Shown here piece by piece: positions 59,355 to 64,000 of a stretch of 64,000 nt of DNA. The DNA lies in contig NZ_CP116808.1 in the NCBI RefSeq assembly GCF_028464065.1, forward strand, positions 2,621,501 through 2,685,500, read 5' to 3'. Numbering within the stretch: the stretch's first letter is position 1; the number at the start of each line of letters is the position of its first letter. Below the pieces are notes generated by a model. That model did no database searches. It worked only from the letters and a program-made list of their open reading frames with translations, and was not told where the DNA came from. Made by a program: the position numbers and the translations under genes. Origin of the DNA: Saprospira sp. CCB-QB6. GTDB lineage: Bacteria; Bacteroidota; Bacteroidia; Chitinophagales; Saprospiraceae.

Positions 59355-59514
59355 AGCCAGATTTAATCGCACTCACTTTTATCCTTTGCAGCAATTTTCT
59401 GCTAGTCGGCCCTATTTTTCTCAGCCATAGCGAAGGCTATGCCCTTAAAAAATAGCTGGCCTAGCAGAAAATTCATAGCAAACTATGGCCAAAGCAGCGC
59501 GATTAAATCTGGCT
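59355..59514. repeat. 160-bp nested inverted repeat
   Basis: Outer arms AGCCAGATTTAATCGC (59355-59370) and GCGATTAAATCTGGCT (59499-59514) are perfect. Inner arms AATTTTCTGCTAG (59393) / CTAGCAGAAAATT (59461) are also perfect, then CTATTTTT (59412) / AAAAATAG (59448), and CATAGC / GCTATG around a GAAG loop at the apex. The right outer arm overlaps the start of E21. Confidence 0.8.
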
Positions 59515-59639
59515 GAGGGATGGACAGCAGGGGGCCGCAAGGCCAGACCGAGCAAAAAGCTATGCTTTTTTGCGAAGGGCCGAGCGATCAGCGAGCTGCG
59601 ACACAGCCCGACCCGCCCGAAGGGCGGGGCAGCCCCAAA
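59511..59639 (-). repeat. Family E repeat, type A, reverse (E21)
   Basis: Starts GGCTGAGGGATGG and ends GGGGCAGCCCCAAAT, five bases before the stop codon of the TonB receptor gene. The AT-rich module AAAAAGC-TAT-GCTTTTT replaces a GC-rich one, as in E6. Confidence 0.85.
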
Positions 59640-59644
59640 TCTAA

Positions 59645-62140
59645 TTAGTACTGAATAATCACTCCTATAGAAGGAACCGTTACAGAACTCGTATTATCGA
59701 TGCTTCTAAGTAAATAAGAGGCATTGGGCTGCCCTTCATTGATGACCGTAATAGGCTGATTGCCATCGTCGCCCTGCTCCAAAATGAGGCGAGGCTGACT
59801 GGCTGCCTGAGAGGGAAAGTTTTGGATATCAAAATAGAGCTGTAGGCTCCATTTGGGGAAATACCATTTGTAATCTACACGGAAATCCACCCCATAAAAT
59901 AAATTGGTCCGCTCACTATTGAGCTGGCTATAATCTCTAAGCCCCTCTTTAAAGGTATCCCAGTTTTGGACCAAGGCCGATAGGCTGTCATTATAAGGCG
60001 TATAGGGCAAGCCCGTCTGCATACGGATATTCAAACCCAATTGTAGCTCCTGATTAACCACTGATTTTGTAAGGGCCGCCTTGCCCTTGCTTTCTCGCTT
60101 TTCATTGCGCGCCTTGCGGATCTTTTGGTTCATGATTGGGATGGTTTTGCCCAAAGCCGCATTGACAATATGGCGGCTATCCCAAGAAGAAACCACATAG
60201 TCGCCAGCTGGATTTTTAAACTCAGATTTGCCCAAGGTATAGGCCAAAATGCCATAAAACCCTTTGTAGAGTCGCTGCTGGAACAAAAACTCTAGTCCAT
60301 AACTACGGCCCTCTCCACGATCATCTAAAGGGGCGGCCCCCACGACGCCAAACTCTGCCCCAAAATTGGCTAAGGCAATCTGCTCATTGAGCAAAAAGGG
60401 ATAATTGTCATACTTCTTATAGTAAGCCTCTACCGAAATTTTGCTGGCCGACTCACTCAAATAACTAAAGCCCGCCACCAACTGCTGATTGCGGATGAAC
60501 TTTAGACGGTCTTGATTGGCCAAATTTCCATCATTGCTTCTAAATCCAAGAGCCGTATAAGCCGGCAATTGATAGAAAATACCCGCATTGGCATTAAAGC
60601 TAATTTGAGGCGTAATGGCATAAGAGAGGGCCAAACGAGGCGAAAATTGCTCCAGAGGGTTATTCATCTGCTCCGAATAGCTATTGCCATCCAAGCGCAT
60701 TCCCACTGAAACATTGAGGCGGTCTTGCAAAAAGCGCTTGCTCAGTTGGCCAAAGGCCGCATACTTATGGAAAAATAGCTCGGTCTGATAACTCACCAAT
60801 TGAGGTGATCCGCCCACCAAAGCTTGCAAATCGCTGCGGTTAAAGTAGCGAACATATTGATAGCCTAGTCCATAACTTAGTTTGTAATCGCCTTTTAGGC
60901 GGATACTATGCTCTAGCCGCAGCTTGTTCTCGCTTTCTTGAGAATTGTAGTCAAAGGTTCTGGGCAGACTTTCGTCATTATCCTCATGCTTGAAGATATC
61001 GTTGTTGAGCATATTTCGGCTAAGAACAAATGTAAAGTAGCCATTCTTCTGAAACTTTTTGTAGACAGCCCCAATGGCATAATTCCATTGATTATTGACG
61101 GGCAAATTTTCTAACTGATAGCGTTGTTCGGGCGTTTCATTGGCATCTAGATTGAGCTTAAAGCGGTCTAGAGCACCCAAACCCGTAATATAAAATTGGT
61201 CCTTATTGGGTAGCTTGTACTGCCACTTGAACTGAAAATCATTGTAAGTAGGCAGAAAAGAGAGGCCAATAGCATCAAATAAAAATTGTAGATAAGATTG
61301 GCGAGCAGAAAGCAACAGACTATGGTTTTTCCCCTTGTCTAAAGGGCCCTCTAAAGCCAAGGAAACATCCGTAGCACCTACACTGGCCGTTAGACCCAAA
61401 CGATCGTCCCGTGCATTCTTTTGACGAAAATTAAAGACCGAGCTTAGGCTATTGCCCCGGTTGGCTGGAAAAGCCCCGCTAAAAAAATCTACTTCCGAAA
61501 TTAAATCCACATTGAGCAAACCCTGTGGCCCTCCAGAGGCCCCCTGGGTCGCATAGTGATTAATATTCGGTACCTCAATATCATCCAAAAAAAAGCGGTT
61601 TTCATTAGGTGCGCCCCCGCGGATAATTAGGTCGTTGCGAAAAGAGTTGGTGGTGGTCACCCCCGGCAAAATCCGAACTACCTTAGAAATATCTCGATTT
61701 CCCCCAGGATTACGCTGAATTTCTGCCGTTCCTATGGTTTGTAAAGAGGTTGGACTCTCTGCTTTTTGTTTAAAAGGAGAGGCCTTAACCACCACTTCTT
61801 CTACCGCTTCGCTTTCTTCTTCTAAAAAAAAGTCGATATTAGCAGGCCGAGAGTTCGTAACCTGAATTTCAGACCGGCTCTGGCTCTCATAACCCAAATA
61901 GCTTACAGTTATCGTATAAAAGCCGGGCTCTAGATTGGCAATTTCATACTCCCCCTCTAAATTACTGATACTACCCAGACCTAAACTAGGAATACCCACA
62001 CTGGCCCCTATAATGGGCTGATTATTCTTGGTATCTAAAATACGCCCTTTAATCAGGCCACTTTGTCCCCAAATAGGTGTCTGCAAAAGGAAAAAGAAGA
62101 CCCAAATCCCTGAGGCTAAATAAGGTTTTAGAACGTTCAT
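59645..62140 (-). CDS. TonB-dependent outer membrane receptor with carboxypeptidase-regulatory-like domain
   Basis: An 831-residue TonB-dependent transporter that would import a ligand across the outer membrane using TonB/ExbBD energy. Residues 1-26 are a signal peptide (ending PIWGQ). Residues 28-115 form the carboxypeptidase-D regulatory-like domain (GLIKGRILDTKNNQPIIGAS, YTITVSYLGYESQSRSEIQV). The plug follows (SPTSLQTIGTAEIQRNPGG, then RILPGVTTTNSFRNDLIIRG with FLDDIEVPNINHYATQG). The rest is the barrel with many aromatic strands and an aromatic end (PSIGVIIQY). No SusD-like partner is adjacent, so it is not a classical SusC/D pair. It is divergent from a MarR-like gene that may control it. 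Confidence 0.92.
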   Translation of the reverse strand: MNVLKPYLASGIWVFFFLLQTPIWGQSGLIKGRILDTKNNQPIIGASVGIPSLGLGSISNLEGEYEIANLEPGFYTITVSYLGYESQSRSEIQVTNSRPANIDFFLEEESEAVEEVVVKASPFKQKAESPTSLQTIGTAEIQRNPGGNRDISKVVRILPGVTTTNSFRNDLIIRGGAPNENRFFLDDIEVPNINHYATQGASGGPQGLLNVDLISEVDFFSGAFPANRGNSLSSVFNFRQKNARDDRLGLTASVGATDVSLALEGPLDKGKNHSLLLSARQSYLQFLFDAIGLSFLPTYNDFQFKWQYKLPNKDQFYITGLGALDRFKLNLDANETPEQRYQLENLPVNNQWNYAIGAVYKKFQKNGYFTFVLSRNMLNNDIFKHEDNDESLPRTFDYNSQESENKLRLEHSIRLKGDYKLSYGLGYQYVRYFNRSDLQALVGGSPQLVSYQTELFFHKYAAFGQLSKRFLQDRLNVSVGMRLDGNSYSEQMNNPLEQFSPRLALSYAITPQISFNANAGIFYQLPAYTALGFRSNDGNLANQDRLKFIRNQQLVAGFSYLSESASKISVEAYYKKYDNYPFLLNEQIALANFGAEFGVVGAAPLDDRGEGRSYGLEFLFQQRLYKGFYGILAYTLGKSEFKNPAGDYVVSSWDSRHIVNAALGKTIPIMNQKIRKARNEKRESKGKAALTKSVVNQELQLGLNIRMQTGLPYTPYNDSLSALVQNWDTFKEGLRDYSQLNSERTNLFYGVDFRVDYKWYFPKWSLQLYFDIQNFPSQAASQPRLILEQGDDGNQPITVINEGQPNASYLLRSIDNTSSVTVPSIGVIIQY

Positions 62141-62242
62141 GATCTTTTTTTATGGTTTTAGCGTTTAAGATGTAACAAAAACACAATATATTTTTGTTTG
62201 TTTAATTTTGGGGTAGAATTTTGGCAGAATTCTTCAACAAAA

Positions 62243-62905
62243 ATGTTTAATAGGATGAAGAAATACGATCAGTTGATTCGGTTGCTGCCTTATTTGGCCG
62301 CTTTCGAAGAGGAGGGGAGAAATGAAAATTGGACGGCCAAGGATTTTGCGTATTGGATTTTAGAGCAGGATATCATCACCGATGATATGGTCGAATTAGA
62401 ACCTGCTATGCCTTTACAGGGCAATTTGGCTGCACAGATTACGCAGTTGGTTACCCTCAATTATAAATATCTTCGCTTTTACCTCAAGAAGAAATTTAAA
62501 GAGGAGCCGGTTTCTACAATTGACGAGTTTGGCTTTTTGGCCACTTTATTAGTGGAGGGAAGCATGCAAAAAAAACAGTTAATTGATCGAAATACCATGG
62601 AGTTTAGCTCGGGTATGGAGATTATCCGCCGCCTAAAACGCGGACAGTTTATCAGCAGCCGACCCGATCCCAGCGATGGGCGAGCCAAATTGGTCTCCCT
62701 CACGCCCCAAGGAAATGCCCTCATTATGCAGTTGCTCCCACAAATGGGCCTGCTGGGCCAGCTGGCCATCGCCCCACTAACGCCCAAGGAGCAAAAACAA
62801 CTGCACTATTTATTGCAAAAACTCAATGTCTATCACAATCCCATCTTCTATCAAGCCCATGAAGAGGATATGCAAACGATTTTAGCCGAGAAGTTAGGGA
62901 AGTAG
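62243..62905 (+). CDS. MarR-like winged-helix regulator
   Basis: A 220-residue predicted DNA-binding regulator. The Met beginning MFNRMKKYDQ is chosen because the longer in-frame extension upstream is low in content; the Met four codons on (62255) is also possible. The middle matches MarR architecture: a first helix, FGFLATLLVEGSMQKKQLID (scaffold helices) and MEIIRRLKRGQFISSRPDPS followed by DGRAKLVSLTPQGNALI, the winged-helix wing. Flanking N-terminal helices (about 75 residues) and the C-terminal helix would form the dimer. It lies 103 bases from the divergent TonB receptor start, suggesting local regulation. Confidence 0.82.
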   Translation: MFNRMKKYDQLIRLLPYLAAFEEEGRNENWTAKDFAYWILEQDIITDDMVELEPAMPLQGNLAAQITQLVTLNYKYLRFYLKKKFKEEPVSTIDEFGFLATLLVEGSMQKKQLIDRNTMEFSSGMEIIRRLKRGQFISSRPDPSDGRAKLVSLTPQGNALIMQLLPQMGLLGQLAIAPLTPKEQKQLHYLLQKLNVYHNPIFYQAHEEDMQTILAEKLGK

Positions 62906-62907
62906 TA

Positions 62908-63029
62908 TTTTTGGGGCTGCCCCGCCCTTTGGGCGGGTCGGGCTGTCTCGCAGCTCGCTATTCGCTCGGCCCTGCGGCGGCTTTGCCGCCTTGGTCTGGC
63001 CTACGGCCACTGCTGCCCATCCCTCAGCC
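62908..63029 (+). repeat. Family E repeat, type A, forward (E22)
   Basis: Starts TTTTTGGGGCTGCCCC two bases after the MarR-like stop codon and ends ATCCCTCAGCC. Variable modules are CCCGCCC-TTT-GGGCGGG and GGCGGCTTTGCCGCC. It occupies much of the 305-base gap before tRNA-Ser. Confidence 0.85.
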
Positions 63030-63141
63030 AAGGCGGCTGCGCGCCTTTCTAGGTCCAAAATAAAATTTAAATTCTTTTCCCTTGTTAATGAGTTAGTTAT
63101 TGGGTTTTTTCTAAAAAACTTAGCTTTTTTTTACAGAAAAG

Positions 63142-63173
63142 TTTGGACAAACCAAATACCCGCCCTATATTTG
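63142..63173 (+). promoter_or_regulatory. Bacteroidota promoter for tRNA-Ser
   Basis: TTTG (63142-63145), 20 bases, TATATTTG (63166-63173): an exact match, with the same -7 sequence as the tRNA-Asp promoter. The tRNA begins 37 bases downstream. Confidence 0.85.
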
Positions 63174-63210
63174 CAATCGCAACGACGGAACAATGTCGTT
63201 CAATAACGCA

Positions 63211-63297
63211 GGAGGTTTGGCAGAGTGGTCGAATGCGTCGGTCTTGAAAACCGAAGACCCTTCACGGGGTCCGGGGGTTCGAATCCCTCAACCTCCG
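63211..63297 (+). tRNA. tRNA-Ser (anticodon TGA)
   Basis: An 87-nt class II tRNA with the long variable arm of serine tRNAs. Acceptor GGAGGTT / AACCTCC, discriminator G, anticodon loop CTTGAAA (TGA), variable arm AGACCC-TTCAC-GGGGTC, T arm CGGGGG-TTCGAAT-CCCTC. CCA is not encoded. Confidence 0.97.
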
Positions 63298-63303
63298 CTA
63301 CTA

Positions 63304-63339
63304 AAAGCCTGATGGTTAGCCATCAGGCTTTATTTTTTT
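63304..63339 (+). terminator. Intrinsic terminator after tRNA-Ser
   Basis: AAAGCCTGATGG / CCATCAGGCTTT (12 bp, TTAG loop), then ATTTTTTT. It begins six bases after the tRNA end. Confidence 0.93.
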
Positions 63340-63372
63340 GGGCCAAAATTTCTTTCTTTCTCAAAAGAGTTT

Positions 63373-63380
63373 TATTTTTG
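63373..63380 (+). promoter_or_regulatory. Candidate -7 box for the rplU-rpmA transcript
   Basis: TATTTTTG is an exact TAnnTTTG. No clear TTTG lies 20 bases upstream, so only the -7 box is claimed. rplU starts 63 bases downstream. Confidence 0.4.
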
Positions 63381-63443
63381 CCCGCTGCCGAAAGGCAAGT
63401 ATGCAATATTATTAATTATTCATTTTTCACTCATCCAGGTAAG

Positions 63444-63749
63444 ATGTACGCAATCGTAGAAATTAAAGGACAACAGTTTAAGGTGAGCGAGGGTCAGGAG
63501 ATCTTTGTTCATCGTCTGGATGCTAAAGAGGGTGATCAAGTTACTTTTGACAAAGTACTCCTCCTAGCAAAAGACGACACTTACCAAGTTGGTCAGCCTA
63601 CCGTAGAGGCTAAAGTTAACACCACTGTATTAGAGCACCTAAAAGGTGACAAGGTAATCGTTTTCAAAAAGAAGCGTCGTAAGGGCTATCGCAAGAAAAA
63701 CGGTCACCGTCAGTCTTTCACAAAAATTAAGATTGACAGCATTGCATAG
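63444..63749 (+). CDS. rplU: 50S ribosomal protein L21
   Basis: A 101-residue L21, a small ribosomal protein binding 23S rRNA. The start [20 protein letters not shown] is the family N-terminus; a longer in-frame extension runs back through the terminator and tRNA and is not real. The end shows the conserved [20 protein letters not shown] segment followed by FTKIKIDSI. rpmA follows 58 bases on in the usual L21-L27 order. Confidence 0.97.
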   Translation: MYAIVEIKGQQFKVSEGQEIFVHRLDAKEGDQVTFDKVLLLAKDDTYQVGQPTVEAKVNTTVLEHLKGDKVIVFKKKRRKGYRKKNGHRQSFTKIKIDSIA

Positions 63750-63807
63750 GCTTATATCTATGCGAAGTTCATTATTTGTTAAATTAGTACGCTAAACATA
63801 TAAAGTC

Positions 63808-64000
63808 ATGGCACACAAGAAAGGTGTAGGTAGTACGGACAACGGACGGGATAGTAATAGTAAACGACTCGGTGTAAAGAAATACGGCGGTCAACTCGTT
63901 CGCTCTGGAAACATTATCGTTCGTCAGCGTGGTACAAAATTCCACCCCGGCGAAAATATGGGTAAAGGTAGAGACTTTACTCTTTTTGCTCTCTGCGACG
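63808..64000 (+). CDS. rpmA: 50S ribosomal protein L27, N-terminal part (runs off the window)
   Basis: The first 64 codons of L27: [20 protein letters not shown], then [20 protein letters not shown] and [20 protein letters not shown]. The N-terminus starts directly at MAHKKG, without the Firmicutes-type cleavable extension, as in most Gram-negatives. The 3' end lies outside the window. Confidence 0.97.
   Translation, partial: MAHKKGVGSTDNGRDSNSKRLGVKKYGGQLVRSGNIIVRQRGTKFHPGENMGKGRDFTLFALCD

Noticed and set aside
59645-62140. TonB receptor considered as SusC of a polysaccharide utilisation locus
   Set aside because: No SusD-like lipoprotein or glycoside hydrolase lies nearby, and its length is shorter than typical SusC.
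2995-63029. Family E repeats considered as insertion sequences
   Set aside because: No transposase frame, no long terminal inverted repeats and only 100-160 bp length; at most non-autonomous elements.

Overview
The window looks like the chromosome of a marine Bacteroidota, most likely Saprospira or a close relative. This is inference from gene content: the T9SS translocon protein SprA, SprB-type adhesins with type B C-terminal sorting domains, a TamL-like Omp85 lipoprotein, Bacteroidota promoters (TTTG-N20/21-TAnnTTTG), few Shine-Dalgarno sites, and very many GC-rich palindromic intergenic repeats. No database could be consulted.

Layout. 1-6779: the end of a TetR-type regulator and an RND efflux operon (TolC, lipoprotein adaptor, RND pump), with two inverted repeats between adaptor and pump. 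6973-8076 (-): MeaB GTPase. 8247-14310: five tandem paralogous exported proteins built of YD-like repeats. 14391-15653: odhB. 16212-19112: LptD-like protein. 19548-27799: ruvA and giant sprA. 28002-30049: DUF2141 protein, DUF721 protein and miaA. 30149-32509: a T9SS-exported LTD/SprB-repeat protein. 32976-33049: tRNA-Asp. 33185-35611: AhpD, AhpC and divergent OxyR. 35613-37226: M48 metalloprotease. 37313-38384: a gene-free nest of inverted repeats. 38435-42096: small membrane protein and TamL-like Omp85 protein. 42443-44614: TrmH-type methyltransferase and DUF819 membrane protein. 45135-53786: a 2,883-residue adhesin with about 24 SprB repeats. 54261-58768 (-): a three-gene cassette of unknown function. 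59645-62905: TonB-dependent receptor and a divergent MarR-like regulator. 63211 to the end: tRNA-Ser, rplU and the start of rpmA.

Shared themes. Much of the window concerns the cell envelope: SprA would export the two sorting-domain proteins, LptD and the Omp85 protein build the outer membrane, and RND and TonB systems move solutes. I counted 22 copies of one modular palindromic repeat (family E below), in two subtypes with exchangeable internal modules, often fused to the T-tract of a terminator. Two smaller hairpin families (R2, R3) occur beside them. The best candidates for undescribed biology are family E and its modules, the five-gene YD-like cluster, the unknown three-gene cassette, a lamin-tail domain nested inside a SprB repeat, a synonymous-codon boundary inside the giant adhesin, and a 160-bp nested palindrome at 59355-59514.
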